Source: Isoetes taiwanensis (taxonomy: Eukaryota > Streptophyta > Lycopodiopsida > Isoetales > Isoetaceae). Taken from it: 64,000 nucleotides of DNA. Shown one piece after another: positions 35,750 through 46,475 of the stretch; positions within the stretch are counted from its first letter, which is position 1; every line of letters starts with the position of its first letter. The translations under genes and the position numbers were made by a program. A model generated the notes under the pieces. That model was given only the letters and a program-made list of their open reading frames with translations, did no database searches and was not told where the DNA came from. Location of the stretch: NCBI GenBank assembly GCA_021234155.1, contig JAJEKV010000207.1:622001-686000 (forward strand). The letters run 5' to 3'.

Positions 35750-37500
35750 TCTGAAGAGCCTTGCAAGCTAGACATTGGCCTTACCGATTCCTTGCCTTTC
35801 TAGATCAAACTCGCATTTATCTTCTATCCATTGATCACCATCGACCGATCAATTCTATAGATCAATCTTTTGATACTGATCTTGTGGTTAATCGATCAAA
35901 CAAGTTCACTTCCTCTTGCCTCTAATGGATGTAAAAAGTTCTTCCAACATTGGAACAACTTTCAAGTATTGAAGTATGTCCAATGTTTTCATTGGGATCT
36001 AAACCTTTGGGTTAATTTTACACATTCAAATTTCAAGTCATTTCTTTATTATCATTCTTTGCTGTCAACCTTTCATCTCCTTTATATCTATCTAAATCTG
36101 AATCTAAATTTGAATCTCTCTATAGGCCCTTTGTCTTGTAATAATTTGCACACAACCTTGGTTTTTGTTTTGTTCACCGCATTGCTTTCATAAAAAAAAA
36201 AATTTGCTTGCTCCAAGTTAGTGGAAAATTGTTACCTTTTCGTCTTAAGTGGATCTCTTATTAACATTGAATGCAACTTTTAGTTCTTATTAATAAGTCT
36301 CCATGTATTCTTAGTAACTTGGAATGAAGATAAAATAGCACGAAACAAAGTGTAATGGGCATTTTATGCGGTGATCAATTAAGGTATATAATTTTATAGT
36401 ACAAGTCCGAAGACAACATCAAAACATAGTAAGGGACCATTCAAATGCTGCCCCTATTGTGGATCAAGATTGACGGTCAGATTGGACCCACTTATTTTAT
36501 CTACTTCATCTGTGGTCTAAGTTCATAGAACAAGTAGAGTTTGTCCACTATTGGCGAAAATTATATTTTCAATTGAAAATGTATTAGTACTTGTAATAAG
36601 ATCCACATGGTCTTTCATTAATGGCCCTCCCCTATAGAAGGAAATCATGACTATAGATAACTAATCTATATTCTTATTTGTTCAATTATCTACTTACGTG
36701 GACTCGCTATTATCATATGCTTTACGATTTCATTTATCTACTTACGTGGACTGGCTACTATTGGGATGCAAATACGATGTGCAAGTCTAACTCTATCATT
36801 ATAAAGTCACTTCACCCTCGAGTCATGGAGGGGAACCCTCCGTGCGCAGCACCTTGTTTACCATAGTTCACCATCATGGTTTTTTATTGTAGTCACTATA
36901 TTTGGTTTAGTAGTGTGTTTTATTTATATGCTTTAAGTATGTGGTCCAATTGGAAATGTAGGCAATGAACCACTAGTGATTTCAGCTTTAGTTGTTTAAG
37001 TAGTTTTCTAAGAAAGTTATTTAGATTTCTTTACTTGAACCAATGTTATTTGGTACGATACAAAATACCTAAACATTTTATGAATCTGCTACTGGTTTTT
37101 CTGTGATCAAGGTAATATATGGACCAAAATGAAGTGTGTTTTGACCAATGCAATTGGTTTGGTTTTATAAACAAATTACAGTGGGAAGCATTATCATTTG
37201 TAGACATAAAATGGTCATTCAATATCAATTTTGCTATGGATTAGATTGTACTAGTTTATCCATCAAAATTCCTAACGTTTTCATGTTTTGTTCTATGTGG
37301 TTCGTGGTTTCCATCCAATTCTTAACAAATTACAGTTCATTAAAGACAGTTCAAAGGCCCAGGGTCCAGGGATTTGAACCCTGGTATTTCCATCTGGCCT
37401 AGATAAGCAACCTATAATTCATTTCCAATCTCCATTTCAAAATCGTTCAAATCACTTCACACACTAATTTCATGCTTCAATTCATGCATAACACAGATGA
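35750..37500. other. Intergenic, mostly nothing recognised
   Basis: AT-rich, without supported genes. At 37360-37385 (minus strand) CCAGGGTTCAAATCCCTGG forms a perfect T-arm-like hairpin with a pol III B-box, but no full tRNA could be folded. Confidence 0.4.
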
Positions 37501-37512
37501 TAAGATTATAAC

Positions 37513-37555
37513 TACAAGAAATTTATCGCGGCGGCCAAGGCCGCCGCGAACATTT
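37513..37555 (+). repeat. CACTA-like terminus with GC palindrome
   Basis: The sequence ACTACAAGAAATTTAT is followed by a nine-base-arm hairpin, CGCGGCGGC-CAAG-GCCGCCGCG. This matches the layout of plant CACTA-type MITE ends (CACTACAAGAAA), with the first C replaced by A. No matching opposite end was found nearby, so it may be a decayed or solo end. Confidence 0.45.
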
Positions 37556-37977
37556 CTTTAGTTCAAACCTGTGTAGTTGAACCCACTGTTAAAGTCCAAC
37601 GTTTGACAATGCAATGCCTGCTTAGAAAAAAGGAAGCTAACTTTACCAAAGAACACATTCATTGTTTATACAAAGAAAGTTAGAAGCAAATAACAATATA
37701 TTAAACTAGGGATCTACTAGGTGCCAAGTTTATGGTTTGGCCACAGAGTTCATTTGAGCCCTTAATCAAAAGGTTTAGTGCCTCATAAAAGAGGGGGTTG
37801 TTGGGGGAACGATTTTGGAGACAACACACTAAAGAAATTTTTTACTTTGAACAATAAAATGAATCAAAAACACAAACATTTTCTAAGGATTACGAACAAT
37901 AAGAATGAATCTATGTACAATTATAAATGAACCTTGAGGATTATGAACAAAAAAATGAATCTTTGTACAACTGCAAA

Positions 37978-38431
37978 CAGGGATAGGTTCTGTACGTACA
38001 AAATTCAAATTCCTGACGTATAAAGTCAATAAATCATATTTTTTAATAAAAACACGATTTAACGATATTTAAACCCCGCCGGAAAAAAAAAAAAAAGCAG
38101 ACGCGAAAGCTTTCCGTGAAAGCCGCGACGCGAAAGTGTTTTTTGCGTCTGTGACGCCGGAAAATGAAAAAAGCGTCTGTGACGCAAAAAAAAAAAAATT
38201 AATAAAAAAAATAAAAAATAAAAAATTGCGTCAGCACGCGGTTTTCAGCGCTTTATGCGTCGCGAAAAAAATTTCGGCGTCGCTTTCACGTTTTTTTTCA
38301 GACGCGAAAATCTTCCGATCTTGGGAAGTTTTTTTGCCGTATTTTTTACGTTTTATACGGCAAATATGTGCCGTATCATACAATTCATACGTATTCCGTA
38401 TAAAACGTACAGCGTATTGAACCTATCCCTG
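37978..38431. mobile_element. hAT-type MITE, 454 bp
   Basis: Perfect 13-bp terminal inverted repeats CAGGGATAGGTTC (37978-37990) and GAACCTATCCCTG (38419-38431) are flanked by an exact 8-bp target-site duplication ACTGCAAA (37970-37977 and 38432-38439). An 8-bp duplication with CAGGG-type ends fits the hAT superfamily. The interior has no transposase. It is rich in CG-containing phrases (GACGCGAAA, GCGTCTGTGACGC) and oligo-A runs. Movement would need a transposase from elsewhere. Confidence 0.9.
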
Positions 38432-38439
38432 ACTGCAAA

Positions 38440-39333
38440 TGAATCTTTTTACAATTGCAAACCTCCAAAATCAAAGTCCCATGCAACAGCAATGCAAGCA
38501 ATCTATGTAGAGGAATGTGGAAGGAGACCTCCTGCTTGCTTACATCAAATTTCAATAATGGCCAGTCATGTTCCTCAAAAAGAAAATAAAGATCAGTTAC
38601 AACTGGTTTCAGTGACCATCCACCAATCTTCCCTTGCAGATTCAGGTGATTTTGCAACGTCTGAAGGCCCTGACATCACTGTTGTATTAGTGTCCATATC
38701 CGTTACTTCATGTCTCAGGATGCTTGCTGTTGAACTCCTAAAGGCTAACCGGTTCTCAAATGTTCCAACTCTACATTGACCTCGTGTACAACAAATGATA
38801 TGTGAATATGTTCATGACTGTAGAATCAAGACAAAGGAAGGATATGTTCACTAGATAGGAACCAACACTCCTATTCATTCACACGAGCAAGCAATGTGTT
38901 ATCGCTGCAATAAACCCCCACAAGCTTTCAAGAAAAGAATCCTATAATATACACTCTAAAGCCTTGAGCTTTTACCCCTTATACTAAATGTAAAAACGTT
39001 TGAATTTTTCTTTTTTATATACCATTGAACATCTTTCTCGGCATTGCTAAGAGAGATAAAAGTTAACTTAGTTTTATTAGCTTAAATTTCATTCTTATTT
39101 CTCCCTTATGTAGTGCCAGGTGAGTTTAAGCTTTTATACGATGGCATTCTGTCTCCATTCAGTATAAATGGAAGAAAAAATTGGTTAGCAAATACGAAAA
39201 TGAGCATAGGGTATTACCTTACGAAAATCTGCCATGTAACTTATGCTATTCCACAGCATACAAGCACAGTTTCATTAAATATGGACAATACCTTGAATTG
39301 TGGACTTTTTATAAAACAGACGCTTCGATAACA
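38440..39333. other. Intergenic, nothing recognised
   Basis: AT-rich sequence between the MITE and the GC-richer island. I looked here for an inverted copy of the sequence around 50.4-50.6 kb and did not find one. Confidence 0.4.
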
Positions 39334-42309
39334 CTAACATACATCCCCGGCAAGTGCCGCATATGCTTCTGCAACAAGCGTAGGAATCTTGACAGTGTTT
39401 GGTAGCTTCTTGTTATTCGAAGGACTCCAAGCGTAGTCGATACTCTCTATCTCAATGCGGTCACTAGCAGTCGTCGGCCTCCATCTCTTCTTCCAACAAT
39501 TGACATAGTTGGCTGGGAACACCTGGTTCCTAACAGGGACAGGCTCCCACCAAGTGACCTGGATAGTCTCAAAGTTGTCTTTCTTATCATCCATTTGGGG
39601 TTCCTCTGTAGCATACCCTAGCCATGTTGGGCACAAGGCATCATCAGGGCGCGCCAATACAAACATGCCCTTCTTCAAATCCTTGAAAGGATTGAATTCT
39701 GGTACGGGCTTATCCTTCAATGGACCAACATAAGCAGGAGTGATGGTTGCAATCGGCTCCACCACAGCCACCACATCAGGTACATCAAGTCTATCTTGCC
39801 TAGTGCGCGGCCAAAAGTCCTCGTAAGGACCTTCCACGTTGGTGATGTTACCCAGATGCTCCAAGAGTCCCATCCAATATTCAATTGTCGCCGTGAATTG
39901 TGTTGTATATTTGGCCGTCTCTGGTGTGCCCTTCTTGTTCGTCGAGCATGCGACCCAATGGAGGATATGCTTATGGATACTGTTTCGGAGCTGACCAATG
40001 TCTTTCACCGCACTCTTAGGTGCTAGCATCTTCGGATTTCCAGATGGCATTAGGGGTTTTCCATCCTCTCCTTCTTTCCACATTCTTATTCCACCAGCAG
40101 GTAGCCAATCCACGAACGTTGGACGAGCCTTATGGTACATGACAGGCCAGTCACCATTCATAGCAAACCTAAAGGTCAGAGGCTCAGTGTGACCAGTCAA
40201 TCTATCTTCCCCATCAGGGATATACCCTTCTATGAAACCTTTCCAAACGGAACCTTATGAACAAGATATGTAGACCGGGCGTGTTGAGATTGCACGTATT
40301 AAATTCATACAACAACTCGGGCATGGTTAGCACTTCGGCTTTCTTCAAGGTAGATGAAAAATTACCAAACATAGCATCTATATCATCATGTGTATGGCCA
40401 GGCATCATAAAACCTAACTCAATCTCCTCGAAAACACCCAGATATACAAGGTATGAAAGATATGAGAATACATACCTATTTTTGTTTTGTCCGGATGCAT
40501 TGTCTAGTTGCAACATCAATTTGCGAGGGAGGCTTCAATGAGGGTCCCTCGGGTTGAGGGATGGCAACGGGATGCTCTTCGCATAACGACAACTTGGACG
40601 CTTAGCGGTGGTGTCACGTAAGGCCCTTGCCCAACTGGGACTGATGGATCGACGGTGCAAGATGGCCTCCCCGCAAACTCATTAGGCAGCTCCAACCTTT
40701 TGAGAATACTATTCAAGGAACCTACGTGGAAGTTGGAGTCGTCGACCCACGAGATCCAAAGCAAAATTTCCATAGCACCCTCTCCCATGGCCGTGGGTAA
40801 GTGCACTGTCAATGAAGTCTTTAGCTTATCTAGTCTCCAAAGGGACTTCACGGAATCGAACAACTTTGGAATCATAGTCTTTGCACGATCCATTTTGTCG
40901 TGAATGATACATACAAAGTCTCGAGGATACGTGGGATAACGATCTCCATGACCAAGATCGGTGCGACATGATTGCTACTCTAGTCGATGTGCCCTTCTTC
41001 TCGATCATGCAATATTCTCCTTTCGGCCTCATCCTTGGTCTTCAACAACCCGATGCGGATAACCTCGCCAAGTGTCACACTTGGAGAATGCATTCTTCTT
41101 AGCAATCTTGGCGTCCTTGAAGCTACGTCTCCCGCCCTATGAAATCTGTCGGAGATACCTTCTTGCACGTGAGTGCCATCACGGCGTTGACCTCTTCGAG
41201 AATGCATGTCTTCGTAAACATAGCGGGCAACTTCCTCACGTTTTCTCGAATCCCATCATCATTCCTCCTGCTTTCTGATTGTGGTAAGGATACACAATTT
41301 TCCTTCACAAACATGGAAAAAAGCGACCCTCACGAGGCCAAGGTCGCCCGCCGCGTGCTTTCATCGTGCACGAATTGCCATGCTCGGCCTTTCGAAAGCA
41401 CCGGGGCGAATTGCGCCTTCCACTTGAGATACCAGACTTTGAAATCCCAAGACCAAGGTACCAAGCTCTCTCACAGACACTGACGCCTTGCAAGACTAGC
41501 CGATGTACCCTTCTACCCTTCATATTGTTGCCTAATATATCATACACAAAAGTGGTCATGTCACTCGATTTCATGGCGAAGAAATCCTTTCGCATGTTTA
41601 TAGCTTGATCCCTACTGAATTTCTCACAACATCTCTGTTTGCAACACATGGTCTTCCTATACCTCAAGATGGCTTCATTGGTTGTTAGCCGATCTATCTT
41701 TGGAGGCTTTGATGCTTTCTTTGGCTGACGAGAATGGAAGGTGTATTTACGCTTCTCGTACTGCGGATGCTTCTCAAGCTCCGAGCTGCCCTGGCTCGAC
41801 GTGGTATCATGCTGTTCCACTGGTGCTGCACATAAAATTTCCGACACCTTCACCCCACAAACCCTAACTAGATCATTATTCCACCTCAAAAGCATGCCCG
41901 CTTTAGGTATTGTCAAACATGCGACACCGAAGTTCACCTGCGCCGGAGGGGAAAGCCTTCGATATGAACACTCCTACGGTCTTCATACCCAAGAACCGGT
42001 CACATAATCGCATCGTGCGGACCAGTTGAAGGATATAAATCCCTTCGCTGCAGGGATGGCAGCACAAGAGTGATAAATTTCGCAGTCAGTCTCCAGTAGT
42101 GTGTACCTGGTTAGCGACATAGTGTCTCTGTTGCTTCCCACTCGCTGTCTTTTGGATGCTGATGGCAAGTCCACGACATTGGAGTCGTGAACATCACTTT
42201 CCCTCCAGAGAATGAAGGAACCCAGCGCCTCACCTAAGGTTCTTGCATCTGGAGTAGGCCAACAGAGAACATGATGCCCCTCAAACACAGCTAGAACACC
42301 AACACTCAC
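39334..42309 (-). pseudogene. DUF7869-type transposase-like gene
   Basis: Minus-strand pieces together resemble the eukaryotic DUF7869 family, which has an RNase H-like DDE look and is usually element-borne. From the 5' side: an N-terminal segment (42309-41983), a Cys-rich piece TMCCKQRCCEKFSRDQAINM and GVSVCERAWYLGLGISK (41937-41305), then IPKLFDSVKSLWRLDKLKT (40880), the core LQLDNASGQNKNRYVFSYLS and MPGHTHDDIDAMFGNFSS (40510-40390), and a long C-terminal part (40200-39334). The QLDN aspartate and the HTHDDID cluster are candidate catalytic residues. Frame changes near 41000, 40500 and 40250 mean the copy is probably broken unless introns fix some of them. It diverges from the ParB/methyltransferase gene. 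Confidence 0.7.
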
Positions 42310-42464
42310 AAGTCCATTTGGGATGTCTTTAAAGTGGCATCTCTCCTGGCTCCTATGGCTCCTTTGGCAACTGCCCGACCATCTTTGAATAGGTACACCT
42401 CCTGCACAAAGAAAAAATGAATCCGTTCAAGAGCAAAGTTTTAGCAGATGGTCCCTAGCAGGTG

Positions 42465-43104
42465 AAATTGGGCGGGCGCCCAATTTGCTCCCTTTTCTAA
42501 TGGTTCTTGGGAGGTGAAATTGGGCACCCGCCCAATTTCCTCCCTGCTTTAATCAGATAGACCATTACATAGAAAGAGTAACTATGTATGGGCAGATAGA
42601 CCCTTACATAGAAAGAGTAACTATGTATCATTTATGTATAGCACCCTGTGATGGCAAATTGGTAGCTTCAATTTCATCTCGCTAAGAAAGGCTACTTGGC
42701 CAGGTAGCAAATTGGGCGGATGCCCAATTTCAACTCCTAAACCAGCACAACGGGGAGCAAATTGCCATTTCCGCAAGAGGAACTGCAGTAAGCAAATTGG
42801 GCGGTTGGCCATTTTCAACTCCTGAAGTTTACTACAACAGGGATCCAATTGGGCTGTTGTAGTGGTCTTCAGGAGTTGAAATTGGGCAACTCACCAATTT
42901 GTCAGCCTGTAAAGTTCCTTAGCGTGTGAAATAGGGCGGCGTTTCAATTTGCTCCCCTGTTGTGTTGGTCTTCAGGAGTTGAAATTGGGCACCCGCCCAA
43001 TTTGCTACCTGTTGCAGTCTTTCTTAGCAGATGAAATTGGGCGGGCGCCCAATTTGCTCCTTGTAGTGGTCCTTAGCAGTTGTAATTGGGCACCCGCCCA
43101 ATTT
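42465..43104. repeat. Array of dispersed palindromes (array 1)
   Basis: Nine palindromic or near-palindromic cores lie at about 42465, 42517, 42709, 42794, 42879, 42929, 42982, 43034 and 43083. Spacings are about 50-53 or 85 bp, apart from one gap of 192. The best have arms AAATTGGGCG and CGCCCAATTT separated by GG, or AAATTGGGC and GCCCAATTT separated by ACCC. Between cores the sequence repeats phrases such as TCCTTAGCAG and TCTTCAGGAGTTG. The array lies in the divergent intergenic region between the DUF7869-type gene and the ParB/methyltransferase gene. Confidence 0.9.
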
Positions 43105-43179
43105 GCCATCACAGGGTGCTATACATAAATGATACATAGTTACTCTTTCTATGTAAGGGTCATACGCCCATACATAGTT
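42580..43179. repeat. Foldback with about 83-bp inverted arms
   Basis: The left arm 42580-42662 (AACTATGTATGGGC, then CCCTTACATAGAAAGAGTAA, then TAGCACCCTGTGATGGC) is matched in inverse at 43098-43179. The inner 60 bases are nearly perfect and the outer part has a small indel. The left arm also has a partial tandem copy of ACATAGAAAGAGTAACTATG at 42567-42586. The loop of about 435 bp contains most of palindrome array 1. It looks like a foldback element or a recombination product. Confidence 0.85.
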
Positions 43180-43609
43180 GCTTCGAGAATCAAACTAGGC
43201 ACCCACCCTACTTGACCCTGCACATCTACCTGGGTATGAAATCGATTTGCTAACCCAGCTGGAATGAAATTTGGCCATTCCCATCTACCTGGGGTGTCTA
43301 ACTGGGTTGTAACCAGGACAACTTCCATGCTACCCCAGATAGAATGTAGGCTACATCAGTTATGTTGGGGGGACCGGACATACATCTCTCAAACTTCTAT
43401 TTATTTCTCAAATCTTCTCATCAATAATGTTCTATACCAATCCAGGCATCTTAAAATCCGCATCTATAGCAATGTGGCAAACAATAAACGTATGAACGGA
43501 AAGAAATTTACCTTTGGTGAATCGCACGCCATCCGCTGAACAAGTAGCCGCCCAAGAATGTGGGAGAACGAAATACTTAGCCGCTCCGCTTCCGTGAGAG
43601 TAATTCAAA

Positions 43610-43845
43610 ATTCAATTCTCCCACTAGAGTTTGATTGGGCGGGTGGGCCCGTAATATATATTCAAATTCAAATTCGAGCGGGACGTAATTCAAATTCGGG
43701 CGGGCCCGTAGTTTTAAATTCAATTTGGGGCGGGCGGGCCCGTGATTTTAAATTCAGATTGGGGCGGGCGGGCCAGTGATTTTAAATTCAAATTGGGGGC
43801 GGGCCCGTAATTTTAAATTCAAATTGGGGCGGGCGGGCGGACTTC
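43610..43845. repeat. Tandem repeat of GGGCGGGC plus TTTTAAATTCAAATT units
   Basis: Five to six units of about 40-45 bp combine a GC block (GGGGCGGGCGGGCCCGTG) with an AT block (ATTTTAAATTCAAATT). GC and AT stretches alternate sharply. It is upstream of the palindrome array at 44.5 kb and has no coding potential I would support. Confidence 0.8.
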
Positions 43846-44045
43846 TATATTAATTTAAAAATCGGCATTTAATGTTTCGGGCACATTTATTGCAAAAGTC
43901 TATTTTTATTGTTATTTCTTTTGGTCTATATTTAGTTAAAACGGTCTATTTTTAAGACTCTTCATTTGCATGGCTGCCACTTGTCATTCACCTGTTCAAT
44001 CTCGCCACCGTTTCCTAACCGCTTGCTCATTCATTTGAGGTTCTT

Positions 44046-44165
44046 GCTGCGCCTATCGTCTTGAAAGTGATTGCGCCAGGATCACGCAGCTGCTCTCGTC
44101 TTGAAAGTGATTGCGCCAAGTTCACGCTGCACCTATCGTCTTGTAAGTGATTGCGCCAGGTTTCG
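44046..44165. repeat. Three-copy tandem repeat of about 55 bp
   Basis: The unit TCGTCTTGAAAGTGATTGCG followed by CCAGG occurs three times (third copy with TTGTAAGTG). It lies between the GC tandem repeat and palindrome array 2. Confidence 0.8.
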
Positions 44166-44548
44166 TTTCTTCTAAGCGCTGTCCCTGAGCTTCCAGACGC
44201 CACTGGTTTCATGGAAAAACGACCCTTGAAAGAAGGAAAAGGTACTGTTTTTATCTTTAAGTTTAGTTTGTTATATTACTGCAGGCGATAAGCCACTGGC
44301 CATAAGCAGTCCACCCTAAATGAAGTTCTCAGCTATCCTACATCCATCAATTTTGGTTTCTATGCTTCTAAACCCTCTGGCACGCACCTCTGGGCTCTTG
44401 CTTGTGACTTAATACCTATTTTGGTCCTCTCGCACCCAAATAACCCTCTGCATCCACACACCCCCTCGCTTCCGGGCTTCTAAACCTACTCGGGCGCCCA
44501 ATTTGTGATCCTCCCGCCTCTCAGGTGTCTCCCAAGCGTCGTAGTGGC

Positions 44549-45240
44549 AAATTGGGCGCCCAATTTGTCTCTTCTTGCCTCGGTCACGCATTCAAACCTC
44601 CCTCACGGGGTCGCCAAATCGGTGAGCCCAATTTGGGACCCTCGGCCTCTCTGCTTCCTAGCCTCCTCACGGTGTCAAATCGGGCGGGCACCCAGGTTTG
44701 GCACCCTCGGCCCTCGTTTTTTTTTGCTTTAAGAACTCACGGGGTGGCAAATCGAGGCGGGGAATTTGGCACCCTCTTGCCTGTTCACGCATCCAGGCCT
44801 CCTCTGCAGGGGTGCCAAATGGGCGCCCAATTTGGGACCCCTCGCCCGTCTGTGCTTGCTAACCTTCTGCAGTGCAGCAAGGTGGGTGGGCAGCCCAATT
44901 TGTCTCCTCTTGCCTCTGTTCCTCCATCCAAACCTCCTCTGGGGTGCCAAATCGGCCGGGCGCCCAATTTGGGACCCTCTGGCCCGTATGTGCTTGCTAA
45001 CCTTCTGCAGTGCGGCAAATTGGGCGGGCGCCCAATTTGTCTCCTCTTGCCTCTGTTCCTCCATCCAAACCTCCTGCAGGGTGCCAAAAATCTGGGCCCA
45101 ATTTGGGACCCTACCGCCCGTATGTGCTTGCTAACCTCCTGCAGTGCGGCAAATTGGGCGCCCAATTTGTCTCCTCTTGCCTCTGTTCCTCCATCCAAAC
45201 CTCCTCTAGGGTGCCAAATCGGGTGGGCGCCCAATTTGGC
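44549..45240. repeat. Array of dispersed palindromes (array 2), about 67-bp period
   Basis: About eleven units repeat every 65-69 bp, with cores near 44549, 44614, 44683, 44750, 44817, 44882, 44948, 45017, 45084, 45151 and 45217. Two cores are perfect 18-bp palindromes (AAATTGGGCGCCCAATTT at 44549-44566 and 45151-45168) and one has the GG-spaced form (45017-45038). Others are decayed. Flanking phrases such as TCTCCTCTTGCCTCTGTTCC and CCTTCTGCAGTGCGG alternate between units. The array ends about 110 bp before the start of the ParB/methyltransferase gene. The 247-codon open frame through it is a by-product of the repeats. Confidence 0.9.
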
Positions 45241-45349
45241 ACCCTCTTGCCTCTGTTCTTGCTTTTAAAACTCCTCTGTTCTCCCCTACCTTGTTTTAAT
45301 GCTTGCATACACTACTAATGGGATTAATGAATGATGTTATGCAGCACCC

Positions 45350-46475
45350 ATGGCCAGAACTAAACAAACGTGTACACTGAGCTGGCCCTCCGTTATACGT
45401 GCATTTTTTGCGACAAAGGAAACAGAGTCGAGCATTGAGTTCAATGGTATTGAAGTCGCCCCAGAGCTAATGGCTCAGCTAGAAGCCGATAAGTTTTCAT
45501 GGTGCATAGAGGTAGGCCCAATCCACCCTGGCTCAAGCACAAATCATCTCAAGAATCTGTGCTTGTACTTTGCTGACCCCGGGAGTCGGAGGACACAGAA
45601 TGCTGGTATCACAATTGACATGAATGTGAGCACTGAGGTTCCCAACGAGATAGATGTTGTCGTGGAAGACGTGCTTGATAAGTCATTTCAAGGATACAGG
45701 TTACCATTTGAAACTTACAATCCTCAGCTAATGCATGCAAGCATCACTGAGGCTCCACATTCGTGTCAGGCCAAGGGCTGGGTCCTGGCTTCTTACGAAA
45801 GCCTTGAGAGATCTGGACTCACCAAACGGGGAGATATTATAGATGGATTTAATACAGTTAGACAGTGCATACTCGAACACAAACAAAATCGATCAAAGGC
45901 CCTTTATACAGAATATCATGGGAAGAACCAACCAAAGGTCTATGACACGACGTGGTTGAGGTCACGTTATGGAGTTTCTAGGAAGAATGAAGGACCGAAG
46001 GGCACAGAGAAGCCAGCAGCCGTGTCGTCAGAAAAATTAAATGTTCCTAAAAAGAAAAGATCAGAAACACCAATGCCTAAATTGATTCTTGGTGGTATGG
46101 GAAGTAGATCATGTAGCCCGGACCTAAGAATTCGATCGCAGAAGGTATCTGAGCAGTCCCCACCAGAAACGCAAGTGAGAAAACGAAGTCGGCACGAGGC
46201 AATAGCTTCCTCGTCGAAGAAAAGAAGAGACTCGACTCCTCCATCCACATCAGGTGGATCCGACGGGGGAAGTTCGACTGGGACAGGCTCAGACGAAGAT
46301 GCCAGGCAAATTGTTAAGTGCTCGACATCTGGCGGGGCTTTGACCCAGGAAAGCAGACGTGAGCTGTCACAAAGCGCATTGATCAACATTAAGCACAGGG
46401 AAAGGATCTATCCTCTTGGAATTGAATTCGAAATAGAGGTGGATATATTTAAAATGCATCAAACACCTGCAAATT
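45350..46475 (+). CDS. N-terminal module of the ParB/methyltransferase gene
   Basis: This is the first part of a gene that continues through the next two entries. It starts MARTKQTCTLSWPS; residues 2-7 are identical to the histone H3 tail. In the plus-strand frame a stop lies four codons upstream of the ATG, but TTATGCAG|CACCC just upstream could also be an acceptor. Residues about 10-215 form an uncharacterised folded-looking domain (WCIEVGPIHPGSSTNHLKNL, GWVLASYESLERSGL). Residues about 216-330 are Ser/Lys/Arg-rich with nuclear-localisation-like clusters (PKKKRSE near 233, RKRSRH and SSKKRRD near 276-292). A one-base frame change between 46440 and 46500 separates it from the ParB-like part. 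Promoter elements may overlap array 2. Confidence 0.6.

Noticed and set aside
44525-45268. 247-residue open reading frame
   Set aside because: It runs through palindrome array 2. The translation is a repeated low-complexity string produced by the repeat units, and open frames occur on both strands there.
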